Shown piece by piece: positions 11,189 through 19,396 of a stretch of DNA of 64,000 nt. The position numbers and the translations under genes were made by a program. The notes beneath the pieces were generated by a model that worked only from the letters and a program-made list of their open reading frames with translations, searched no databases and was not told the DNA's origin. The stretch spans positions 1,041,001 to 1,105,000 of the forward strand of contig NZ_CP145607.1 of assembly GCF_036884275.1 (NCBI RefSeq), given 5' to 3'. The stretch is from Sphingomonas kaistensis (GTDB lineage: Bacteria; Pseudomonadota; Alphaproteobacteria; Sphingomonadales; Sphingomonadaceae). How positions within the stretch are numbered: the first letter of the stretch is position 1; every line of letters begins with the position of its first letter.

Positions 11189-12775
11189 CTAGCCGGGCAA
11201 GCCTCCCGTCAGGCCGGGAACGGCGGGCGAGGGGGCCGGCTGGACCGGCACCTCGTTGCGCCGGTGGCGCACGATCCGAGGTGTGATCACGATATACAGC
11301 TCGGTCTTGGCCCGCGTGCTGCGCTCGTTGCGGAACACGGTGCCGAGAATCGGGATGTCGCCAAGGATCGGCAGGCGGCCCTTGGTCCTGAGATTGTTTT
11401 CCTGCGTCAGGCCGCCGATCACGAAGGTCTCGCCGTCGCGCACGCTGGCGCTGGTCTCGGCTTCGCGCTGGCTGATCGTCGGATAGCCCTGGCTGTAGCC
11501 GGTAACCGACGACACCACGCCATAGATCTGGCTGGTGACGAAGCCGTCGGTCGACACCCGCGGCGCGATCTGCAGGGTCACGCCGACGTTGACGTATTGG
11601 ACCTGCTGGCTGACCCCGTTGACACCTGACAGGGTGATCGAGGTTAGGATCGGCAGCGCGTCGCCGGTGATGATCTTGGCGGTCGAACCGGATTGCGCGG
11701 CGATTCGCGGGCGCGACACGATCCGCCCTTCGCCGCGCTGGACCTGCGCGTAGATCGCCGCCTGCAGCACGCCCGACTTGAACGGGGTCAGCGGATCGTT
11801 GCCAAAGGTCGTATTGGCGCCAAGCGTGATCTGCCCGGACGCGATCTGGCCGTCGCGATTGGCGAGGTCGAGCCCGAGGTTCTTGACGCCCTGCTCGGTC
11901 AGCTCGACGAACTGGGTTTCGAGGATGACGCTGTCGACCGGCACGTCGATGGCGTTGATCTGCGCCTTGACCCGGGCGATCCGCTCGGGCGTCCCGGTGA
12001 TCCAGATGGCATTGAGGCGCCGGTCGATGGCCAGCCCGCGGCCGGGGAAGCTCTGGCCCAGCGGCTGCTGGTTCTGCGGCTGTTGCTGCTGTTGCTGCTG
12101 ATACTGATATTGCGTCGAGCTGTTGGCGATCGACCCGAAACCGGGTTCCCGCCGGATGAAGACGTTGTTGGGCTGGATCGTCTCGCCTTCGACCAGCAGG
12201 CCGATGACCTCGCTGACGTCGGCATATTTCAAGGGCACCAGCTCGTAGCTGTCGCCATCGACTCCGGGCTCGACATAAGCGGGCAACTCGCTGGCGGGAG
12301 CGACCGCTTCGCCGCCGGAGCCGATCGGACGGGCACCGATCGCCTCGTCGCCCGACAGGCGCTGGACGATGACCTGAAGCGTGCGGTCGCCCGCCGGCTG
12401 GACGCTGACCTGCGCCGGAGCGGCGGTATCGAATCGCCACAGAAGGCCGCTGTCGGTGGTCTCGAACGTGCTCGACCGGACCAGCCCGCGATAGCTTCCC
12501 TGCGGCGGGACCCGCGGCGCGCGCAGGGTCGAACGCAGCAGCAGTTCGGGCCGGGTCGGATTGTTGTTGAGCGCCGCGCTTTGCGGCTCGGCGGGGGAGA
12601 AGCGAACCAGAAAGGCCGCGCGATTCTCGTCGAGGGTGACGGTTTTCACTTCCTCGACCACCGACGGCACGGTTTGCGCGACAAGGCTCGTCGGCGAACC
12701 GAGCAAAAAAAGCAGGCCAAGGCGCGCCGAAGCGCGTCGGAAGGTGATCAGTTCGGCTCTCCCCCGTCCGCTCAC
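11189..12775 (-). CDS. Secretin (GspD/PilQ superfamily) outer membrane channel
   Basis: About 528 residues from GTG 12775. The frame stays open to 12916, but that part reads through the frmA promoter region. After a signal-like segment ('LGLLFLLGSPTSLVAQ') comes an AMIN/N0-like beta region, then a Gln-rich linker with seven consecutive Gln (residues ~222-238), an N1-type domain ('LNAIWITGTPERIARVKAQI') and the secretin core ending 'KGRLPILGDIPILGTVFRN' and 'ELYIVITPRIV'. Secretins form the gated ring of type II secretion or type IV pili. No ATPase, platform or pilin gene is adjacent, so its system is unknown. Confidence 0.88.
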   Translation of the reverse strand: MSGRGRAELITFRRASARLGLLFLLGSPTSLVAQTVPSVVEEVKTVTLDENRAAFLVRFSPAEPQSAALNNNPTRPELLLRSTLRAPRVPPQGSYRGLVRSSTFETTDSGLLWRFDTAAPAQVSVQPAGDRTLQVIVQRLSGDEAIGARPIGSGGEAVAPASELPAYVEPGVDGDSYELVPLKYADVSEVIGLLVEGETIQPNNVFIRREPGFGSIANSSTQYQYQQQQQQQPQNQQPLGQSFPGRGLAIDRRLNAIWITGTPERIARVKAQINAIDVPVDSVILETQFVELTEQGVKNLGLDLANRDGQIASGQITLGANTTFGNDPLTPFKSGVLQAAIYAQVQRGEGRIVSRPRIAAQSGSTAKIITGDALPILTSITLSGVNGVSQQVQYVNVGVTLQIAPRVSTDGFVTSQIYGVVSSVTGYSQGYPTISQREAETSASVRDGETFVIGGLTQENNLRTKGRLPILGDIPILGTVFRNERSTRAKTELYIVITPRIVRHRRNEVPVQPAPSPAVPGLTGGLPG

Positions 12776-12954
12776 CCCCCGGTGTCGGACCAGAAAAATC
12801 GTTGAAGCGCGGCAGCTTACGGACAGATCAGTCTCTTGCAAGAACTTATTGTCGCCGATTTGCAACGCCCTGTCGCTAAGCTGCACGGCTTTGCCAAGCC
12901 GGGGGCGCTGTGCCACTTGGTCCGCGAAACCCAGCCATTCGCGAGACCTGTTCG

Positions 12955-14067
12955 ATGAAGACCCGTGCCGCAGTCGCCTTTGCCCCCAAGCAGCCGCTTG
13001 AGATCGTCGAGCTGGATCTGGAAGGCCCGAAGCCCGGCGAAGTGCTGGTCGAGATCATGGCCACCGGCATCTGCCACACCGACGCCTACACGCTCGACGG
13101 GCTCGACAGCGAAGGCATCTTCCCTTCGGTGCTGGGTCACGAAGGCGCCGGTATCGTCCGCGAAGTGGGGGCCGGTGTCACGTCGGTGAAGCCGGGCGAC
13201 CACGTCATCCCGCTCTACACCCCCGAATGCCGCCAGTGTAAGTCATGCCTGTCCGGCAAGACCAACCTGTGCACAGCGATCCGCGCGACGCAGGGCAAGG
13301 GGCTGATGCCTGACGGCACGACGCGGTTCAGCTACAAGGGCGAACCGATCTTTCATTACATGGGCTGCTCGACCTTTTCGAACTTCACCGTGCTGCCGGA
13401 AATCGCGGTGGCAAAGATCCGCGAGGACGCGCCGTTCCAGACCAGCTGCTACATCGGCTGCGGGGTCACCACCGGCGTCGGCGCGGTGGTCAACACCGCC
13501 AAGGTCCAGGTCGGCGACAATGTCGTGGTGTTCGGGCTTGGCGGCATCGGCCTTAACGTGGTGCAGGGCGCGCGGCTTGCGGGCGCGAACAGGATCATCG
13601 GTGTCGACCTGAACCCGGACCGCGAGGCTTGGGGCCGCCAGTTCGGCATGACCGACTTCCTCAACACGCGTGGCATGAGCCGTGAGGAGACCGTTGCCAG
13701 GATCGTCGAGATGACCGACGGCGGCGCGGACTATACCTTCGACTGCACCGGCAACACCGAGGTGATGCGCACCGCGCTTGAAGCCTGCCATCGCGGCTGG
13801 GGTACGTCGATCGTTATCGGCGTCGCCGAAGCCGGCAAGGAAATCGCCACCCGGCCATTCCAGCTTGTCACTGGCCGCAACTGGCGCGGGACCGCGTTCG
13901 GCGGGGCCAAGGGCCGGACCGACGTGCCCAAGATTGTCGACTGGTACATGGACGGCAAGATCGCGATCGACCCGATGATCACCCACGTGCTGAGCCTTGA
14001 TGAAATCAACAAGGGTTTTGACCTGATGCACCGGGGCGAAAGCATCCGGGCCGTGGTCGTCTACTAG
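12955..14067 (+). CDS. frmA: S-(hydroxymethyl)glutathione dehydrogenase / class III alcohol dehydrogenase
   Basis: A 370-residue zinc MDR dehydrogenase that oxidises S-hydroxymethylglutathione, the adduct of formaldehyde and GSH, to S-formylglutathione. Catalytic zinc ligands appear in 'GICHTDAY' and 'GHEGAGIV'; four structural-zinc Cys lie in '[17 protein letters not shown]'; the NAD fold has '[15 protein letters not shown]'. ATG 12955 is the family start. It leads an operon with the VOC gene (12 bp gap) and fghA, the standard detoxification pair. Confidence 0.95.
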   Translation: MKTRAAVAFAPKQPLEIVELDLEGPKPGEVLVEIMATGICHTDAYTLDGLDSEGIFPSVLGHEGAGIVREVGAGVTSVKPGDHVIPLYTPECRQCKSCLSGKTNLCTAIRATQGKGLMPDGTTRFSYKGEPIFHYMGCSTFSNFTVLPEIAVAKIREDAPFQTSCYIGCGVTTGVGAVVNTAKVQVGDNVVVFGLGGIGLNVVQGARLAGANRIIGVDLNPDREAWGRQFGMTDFLNTRGMSREETVARIVEMTDGGADYTFDCTGNTEVMRTALEACHRGWGTSIVIGVAEAGKEIATRPFQLVTGRNWRGTAFGGAKGRTDVPKIVDWYMDGKIAIDPMITHVLSLDEINKGFDLMHRGESIRAVVVY

Positions 14068-14079
14068 GGAGAAGAAGCC

Positions 14080-14451
14080 ATGTATTCGCACATGATGGTC
14101 GGCTCGAACGACCTCGAACGCTCGAAGAAATTCTACGATGGCCTGTTCGAAAAGCCGGCGCGCAGCGACGACAAGGGCCGCCTGCTGTACGGCCGCAAGG
14201 GCGCGCTGTTCATGGTCTCGCCGCCGATCGACGGCGCTGCGGCGACGCACGGCAACGGCTCCACCATCGGCTTTTCGTTCGATACACCGGAAGAGGTCGA
14301 TGCCTGGCACGTGCGCGGCGTCGAAGCCGGCGGCACGTCGATCGAAGATCCGCCCGGAATCCGCTCCAATGCGCTCGGCAAGCTCTACCTCGCCTACCTG
14401 CGCGATCCGGACGGCAACAAACTGTGCGCCGTTCACCGGCCGGCGCAATAA
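14080..14451 (+). CDS. VOC family (glyoxalase-like) protein
   Basis: A 123-residue single VOC module ('MYSHMMVGSNDLERSKKFYD', C-terminal 'YLRDPDGNKLCAVHR'), preceded by a good ribosome binding site (ggagaag). Homologues are commonly found between frmA and fghA in proteobacteria, suggesting a glutathione-adduct-related role, but the reaction is unproven. The fghA ATG follows its stop by one base. Confidence 0.85.
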   Translation: MYSHMMVGSNDLERSKKFYDGLFEKPARSDDKGRLLYGRKGALFMVSPPIDGAAATHGNGSTIGFSFDTPEEVDAWHVRGVEAGGTSIEDPPGIRSNALGKLYLAYLRDPDGNKLCAVHRPAQ

Positions 14452-14452
14452 G

Positions 14453-15292
14453 ATGGCGCTGAAGGTCGTGAGCGAGGCGCTGAGCCACGGGGGGCGGCAG
14501 CTGGTGCTGTCCCACGACAGCGCGGCCACCGCCACGCCCATGACCTTTTCGCTGTTCCTGCCGCCACAGGCCGAGCAGGGGCGGGTGCCGCTGGTCACCT
14601 ATCTGTCGGGCCTGACCTGCACCCACGCCAATGTCACCGACAAGGGCGAATATCGCCGCTCCTGCGCCGAACTCGGCCTCGCCTTCCTCGCCCCGGACAC
14701 CTCGCCACGGGGCGAGGGGGTGGCGGACGCCGACGGGTGGGACATCGGGCTCGGCGCGGGCTTCTATGTCGATGCGACCGAGACGCCGTGGTCGGCCAAC
14801 TACCGGATGTGGAGCTATGTCACCGACGAGCTTCCCACGCTGGTCGAGGCGGAATTCCCGATGCTCGACATGGGCGCCCAGGCGATTACCGGGCACAGCA
14901 TGGGCGGGCATGGCGCGCTGACCGTGGCGCTGCGTCACCCCGACCGCTTCCGCAGCGTCTCGGCCTTTGCCCCGATCGTCGCACCGAGCCAAGTGCCGTG
15001 GGGCGAGAAGGCGTTCACCGCCTATCTTGGCGCCGACCGCGACGCATGGCGCGCGCACGATGCGGTGGCACTGATCGAAAGCGGGGCGAGGCTACCTGCG
15101 CTGAAGGTCGATGTCGGCGGCGCCGACAGCTTCCTCGAGCGCGAACTGAAGCCCGAACTGCTCGAGCAAGCCTGCATCGCCGCCGGCCAGCCGCTCGAAC
15201 TGGCGATCCGGCCCGGCTACGATCACAGCTACCATTTCGTTTCGACCTTCCTGCCCGACCACCTGGCCTGGCACGCGGAGCGGCTCCGCTAG
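14453..15292 (+). CDS. fghA: S-formylglutathione hydrolase
   Basis: A 279-residue alpha/beta hydrolase of the esterase D family that cleaves S-formylglutathione to formate and GSH, the step after FrmA. The nucleophile elbow 'GHSMGGHGAL' has Ser149; the C-terminal 'YDHSYHF' supplies the catalytic His and 'DVGGADSFL' the Asp region. 'LSGLTCTHANV' is a family signature. ATG 14453 directly follows the VOC stop; an in-frame open stretch upstream only overlaps the VOC gene. Confidence 0.95.
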   Translation: MALKVVSEALSHGGRQLVLSHDSAATATPMTFSLFLPPQAEQGRVPLVTYLSGLTCTHANVTDKGEYRRSCAELGLAFLAPDTSPRGEGVADADGWDIGLGAGFYVDATETPWSANYRMWSYVTDELPTLVEAEFPMLDMGAQAITGHSMGGHGALTVALRHPDRFRSVSAFAPIVAPSQVPWGEKAFTAYLGADRDAWRAHDAVALIESGARLPALKVDVGGADSFLERELKPELLEQACIAAGQPLELAIRPGYDHSYHFVSTFLPDHLAWHAERLR

Positions 15293-15296
15293 GCGC

Positions 15297-15998
15297 TCAG
15301 GGCGCCCAGTGAATGTCGATCGGCTGCTCGGCCTCGGCCAGCACGCGGCCGATCGGAAGCTTGCTCGATTGCCCGTCGGCGATCGCCTGCTCGAGCAACG
15401 CCTTCTTCTCCTCGCCGGTAATGGTGATGATCAGCGTCCTCGCCGAGAGCAATGCCGCGCGGGTCAGCGTGACGCGCGCCACCGGCATGTCGGCGGGCAT
15501 CGGATCGGGCCGCACGCCCACCGCACGCCGGGCCTTGGGAGCGTCCAGCGCATTCTGCATGTCGGGCCCGGTGAAGATCGACGCGGTATGCCCGTCGCCG
15601 CCCATGCCGAGCCAGACGAGATCGGGCGGCCAGGGCAGGTCCTGAAGCCGCGCGTCGGCGATATTGCCCGCCGCCGCGACATCGGCATTCTCGCCGCCGA
15701 TCGGAATGACCCGGGCGCCCGCCCGCATGAAGCTTTGCGCCAACAGCCGCGCGTTGCTGCGCTCGTCGCTGACCTCGACCAATCGCTCATCGGTAGGGAC
15801 GATGGTCACCTTCTTCCACGCCAGCTTTTGGGCAGCGAGTTTCTGGAACACGGGCAGCGGCGTCTTGCCGCCCGGCAGCGCGAGCAAGGAAGCGTCGCGC
15901 GCGTCGATCGCGCTTTCGATGATGAAGCCGACATCGCCCGCGACGGCATCGGCCATCTCGTCGACGCTGTCATATTCCCACCATTCGGCTTCGATCAT
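15297..15998 (-). CDS. pgl: 6-phosphogluconolactonase
   Basis: A 233-residue protein that hydrolyses 6-phosphogluconolactone ahead of the Entner-Doudoroff or pentose phosphate route. Signatures are 'LLALPGGKTPLPVF', 'IVPTDERLV' and 'LVWLGMGGDGHTASIF'. I chose ATG 15998 because GAAGGA lies at proper spacing upstream; an ATG at 16022 would add eight unlike residues. In many sphingomonads pgl sits with zwf and edd, but here it is alone between fghA (convergent, 4 bp apart) and the type I secretion genes. Confidence 0.92.
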   Translation of the reverse strand: MIEAEWWEYDSVDEMADAVAGDVGFIIESAIDARDASLLALPGGKTPLPVFQKLAAQKLAWKKVTIVPTDERLVEVSDERSNARLLAQSFMRAGARVIPIGGENADVAAAGNIADARLQDLPWPPDLVWLGMGGDGHTASIFTGPDMQNALDAPKARRAVGVRPDPMPADMPVARVTLTRAALLSARTLIITITGEEKKALLEQAIADGQSSKLPIGRVLAEAEQPIDIHWAP

Positions 15999-16083
15999 CG
16001 GGGCAATCCTTCTCAAGTCCAATCAGGCGTGCGCCTTCGTCTCCTCGCCGGGCGGGGTCAAGGCCGTGCGGATGAGGATTGCG

Positions 16084-17949
16084 TCAATCGCGGCGGAGCG
16101 GGAGGCAGGGGGTGGCGGGGCCAAGGCTGCTGCACGCCGCCTCGGCCTCGGCGCGGCTGGCATAGGTGCCGACCAGCAGGCGCGTCACCCGGCCGGCGGG
16201 GAGGTAGATCGGTTCCTTGCCGCCGACCCGGCTGGCAACCTTGGCGAACAACGCTTGCGGCGCGCCGGGCCGGGCAAAGGCGCCGAGCTGGATCACCCAG
16301 CCGCCGCTGGTGCCGCTGGCTTTGGCTTGCGGCGCAACCGGCTTCGCCGCGAGCAGCGCAGGGGGCGCTGGCTTGGCAGCGGTGGGAACCGGCGCCGGTT
16401 CGACGGCCGCCAGCCGCGGCTCTTCCGCCAGCCGGTCGGGCGCCGCTTCCGCCAGCGCGACCGTCGAGGTCGAGCGGACCTTGTGCTGCCCGGCGCCGCC
16501 CCAGTCGCTCCAGTCGCCCGCGACCTTGTCGTAATTGCCGGTGGGATCGTAGAGCGCGCCGCCGTTCAGTCCCAGCTCTTCCGAGCTTGCCATGCCCATC
16601 GCCTGAAGCAGCCGGAAGCCCGCGACATAAGCGTCGCGCCGCGCCGCGATCAGCTCGACCCGGCTGCCGAGCAATTCCTGCTCGGCGTTCAGCACTTCGA
16701 TCACCGTGCGCGACCCGACGCTGCGTTCGGCCCGCGTGCCGCGCAGGGCCAGCTCGTTGGCGCTCACCGCATCCCGATTGGAGCCGATGGCCTTCAGCGC
16801 CGCCTGATAGGTGACAAAGGCGGAACGGGCGTTGGCGACCACCAGGCGCTCGGTCGCGACCGTCTGTTCGAGCAACTGGCCTTCCGCCGCCCGCGCCTGG
16901 CGGATGCGCGCGGCGGGCGCGCCGCCCTGGTAAAGGGGAATGCGGGTGGTGAGGCCGACACTGGTCTGCACGCCCGAGCGCGGCACGCCGATGCCCGGCT
17001 CGTCCCCCACATAATTGATATAATCGCCGCCCACCGTCCCCGACAGTGTGGGCAGCCGGTCGGCAAAGGTCCCTTTGACGTCCATCCCCGCCGCCCGCGC
17101 CTGCTGCAGTGCGGCCGTCAGGCGCGGGTTGCGGGCGATGGCGATGCGGGTCGCCTCGGTCGCGGTGGCGGGCAGCGGCGGAAGCGGGGGCGGGGAGGCA
17201 AGGGTCTCCGGCCGCTTGCCGACCACCCGAAGAAAGCTTTCCTCGCTGACCGACAGCCGCGATTGGGCGAGGGCGAGCTGCGCTTTGGCGCTGCTCAACC
17301 GCGCGTCGGACTGGGCGATATCGGTGCGGGTGAGGTCACCGGCCTCGTAGAGCTGCTTTGTCGCGCGCAGATTTTCGGTCAGCACCCGGACCTGGTTCTG
17401 ATTGAGGTCGAGCACCGCGCGGTCGCGCAGCACATCCATATAAACTTCGACCGCTTCGGCGAAGACATCGCCCTCGACCGCGCGCAGGGCAGCGCGCCCG
17501 GCCTCGACCCGCGCCTTGGCGGCGTCCATCGCGTTGCGGATCCGGCCGCCGGCGAACAGCGGCAGATTGACGTCGAGCCCGCCCGATAGGATCGGTCCCT
17601 TGGAGCGATTGGTCAGCAACACGCCCGAGCGGGTCAGGTCGCGATTGACCCCGACCTGCGCCGCAATCTGCGGCCGGCCTTGTGCATTGGCAAGCGCCAC
17701 CGCAGCGTCCGAGCCCTTGAGTGCCTCTCGCTGAGCATTGAGCGTGGGGCTGGTGCCATAGGTTGCGACCAGCGCGTCCCGAAGCGTGTCAGCCGCGGTG
17801 GCCATCGGCACCAGCGCCGCGGCCAGCGCCGCACCGGCCAGCAGCTTTAAGGACCGACCGCTACTGCCTAACGCCGTCGCAGCCCCCACCGCTTCGCTCC
17901 CCAATGCTATCCCGTTCTGCAGCGTGAACCGGACTGACGGCAAGGGCAA
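16084..17949 (-). CDS. TolC-family outer membrane protein of type I secretion, with C-terminal SPOR domain
   Basis: A 621-residue protein. After a signal segment (about residues 32-53, so the true start may be internal) comes a TolC core of about 440 residues with coiled-coil repeats ('LRDALVATYGTSPTLNAQRE'). A linker rich in Ala and Pro follows, then a SPOR module at about 540-621 ('GGWVIQLGAFARPGAPQALF' ... 'RLLVGTYASRAEAEAACSSL'). TolC forms the outer membrane duct; SPOR domains bind denuded peptidoglycan. The gene is last in the ABC-HlyD-TolC order, as in complete systems. The TolC-SPOR fusion is the odd part. Confidence 0.88.
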   Translation of the reverse strand: MPLPSVRFTLQNGIALGSEAVGAATALGSSGRSLKLLAGAALAAALVPMATAADTLRDALVATYGTSPTLNAQREALKGSDAAVALANAQGRPQIAAQVGVNRDLTRSGVLLTNRSKGPILSGGLDVNLPLFAGGRIRNAMDAAKARVEAGRAALRAVEGDVFAEAVEVYMDVLRDRAVLDLNQNQVRVLTENLRATKQLYEAGDLTRTDIAQSDARLSSAKAQLALAQSRLSVSEESFLRVVGKRPETLASPPPLPPLPATATEATRIAIARNPRLTAALQQARAAGMDVKGTFADRLPTLSGTVGGDYINYVGDEPGIGVPRSGVQTSVGLTTRIPLYQGGAPAARIRQARAAEGQLLEQTVATERLVVANARSAFVTYQAALKAIGSNRDAVSANELALRGTRAERSVGSRTVIEVLNAEQELLGSRVELIAARRDAYVAGFRLLQAMGMASSEELGLNGGALYDPTGNYDKVAGDWSDWGGAGQHKVRSTSTVALAEAAPDRLAEEPRLAAVEPAPVPTAAKPAPPALLAAKPVAPQAKASGTSGGWVIQLGAFARPGAPQALFAKVASRVGGKEPIYLPAGRVTRLLVGTYASRAEAEAACSSLGPATPCLPLRRD

Positions 17950-17995
17950 GTAAGGTTAACGCGATTAACCACGCAGGTGATGAATTATTTGTGGA

Positions 17996-19387
17996 TCAAT
18001 GCTCCCGCCCAGCGCGGCGCAGGGCCGCGGTGATGGGCTCCAGCATATATTGCAGCGCGGTGCGGCGGCGGACCGGGATTTCGATCGTAACCGGCATGCC
18101 GGCGCGAAGCTCGAAGTCATCGCCGCGCACCTGCTTCAACAGCGCGAGCTGGTCGGGCTTCACGTCGATCGCGGCGGTGAAATAGCTTTCACCCGTTTTT
18201 TCGTCGGTGAAGCTGTCGGCCGACACGCGCGTCACCGTGCCTTCGAGCGGCGGAAGCGAGCGTTCGTGAAGCGAATCGAAGCGGACGAAGGCGGTCTGGC
18301 CCGGCATCACGTCGTCGCCGTCGTTGACCGTGAGGCGGCCCTCGACATGAAGCGCCGCGCGGTCGGGAACCACGTCCATCAGCCGCTGCCCGGCCCCGAT
18401 CACCCCGCCTGGGGTGAAGACTTCGAGCCCGACCACGGTGCCGGTCGCCGGGCTGCGGATTTCGGTTCGGGCCAGCTGGTCGCGGGCGGCAGCGAGCTTG
18501 GGCACCACTTCGTTGAGAGCGGATTCGACATCGCGCAGCTCGGTCGCGCTGCGGGCGAGATAGTCGCTCTGCGCTTCGAGGCTTTGCAGCCGGGTTTCGC
18601 CCGCCTGGTCGCGGCTTTGGGCGACGGTGGCGCTGGACTGGCCGCGCTGACCGATCAATTCGGCCCGGGCGCGCTCCAGCGCACGGATACGGCTTTGCGA
18701 AACGAAGCCTTCCTCGGCCACTCCGCGCAGGCTTTCGAGCTCCTGGTCGAGCGAGCGGATCTGCTGCTCCAGCGCCGCGACCTGCTCGCTGTAGCCGCGG
18801 CCGAGGTTGCCGGCGCCCGACCGGCGCTGGGCCAGGGCCCCACGCTGGGCCTGCAGAACGGCGAGGCGGGTGCGCAGCTGAACGCCTTGCACCTGCATCG
18901 CCCGGGCGATCTCGGCGCGGTCCTGCGGATCGGTCATGGACGCAAATTCGGCAGGCATGACGATGTTTGGGCGGCCAAGCTGCTCGGACTGAAGCCGCGC
19001 GCGCTGGGCCAGCAAGGTGATCGCCTGCGAGGCAAGGGCGCGTTCCTGGGCACGAACGTCGGCAGCCGCGAGCGTCAGCAGGATCTGGCCCCGCTGCACC
19101 TTCTGGCCTTCGCGCACATGGATCGCGCCGACCACGCCGCCATCGCGGTGCTGAACCGCCTGGCGCTGGCCGTCGATCACCAGTTTGCCCGGCGCCATCG
19201 CCGCCGCATCGAGCCGTGCCACGGCGGCCCAGCCGATCAGCACCACGAAGAACAGGAACGCGATGATGTAGCCGATCCGCATGTCGGAACCGGGGTCGTC
19301 CACTCCCTTGGGCGCCTGACCGCCGCCACCTCTGCCGAAGCCGCCGAAGGAAGCGGGAAGGGCGGTGGCCTTGAGATCGAGATTCAT
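17996..19387 (-). CDS. HlyD-family type I secretion membrane fusion protein (PrsE-like)
   Basis: A 463-residue periplasmic adaptor. One N-terminal TM helix (about 43-62) is followed by a lipoyl-like half ('VVGAIHVREGQKVQRGQILL'), a long coiled-coil hairpin (about 120-310) and a beta-barrel ending with 'FELRAGMPVTIEIPVRRR' and a membrane-proximal 'LEPITAALRRAGREH' tail. The start is ATG 19387 or GTG 19396; the latter abuts the ABC stop. It links the ABC exporter to the TolC protein encoded 46 bp downstream. Confidence 0.93.
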   Translation of the reverse strand: MNLDLKATALPASFGGFGRGGGGQAPKGVDDPGSDMRIGYIIAFLFFVVLIGWAAVARLDAAAMAPGKLVIDGQRQAVQHRDGGVVGAIHVREGQKVQRGQILLTLAAADVRAQERALASQAITLLAQRARLQSEQLGRPNIVMPAEFASMTDPQDRAEIARAMQVQGVQLRTRLAVLQAQRGALAQRRSGAGNLGRGYSEQVAALEQQIRSLDQELESLRGVAEEGFVSQSRIRALERARAELIGQRGQSSATVAQSRDQAGETRLQSLEAQSDYLARSATELRDVESALNEVVPKLAAARDQLARTEIRSPATGTVVGLEVFTPGGVIGAGQRLMDVVPDRAALHVEGRLTVNDGDDVMPGQTAFVRFDSLHERSLPPLEGTVTRVSADSFTDEKTGESYFTAAIDVKPDQLALLKQVRGDDFELRAGMPVTIEIPVRRRTALQYMLEPITAALRRAGREH

Positions 19388-19396
19388 GGCGGTCAC

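Noticed and set aside
12776-12916. Extension of the secretin gene to the ATG at 12916.
   Set aside because: The added residues look random, would overlap the frmA leader and precede the signal peptide.
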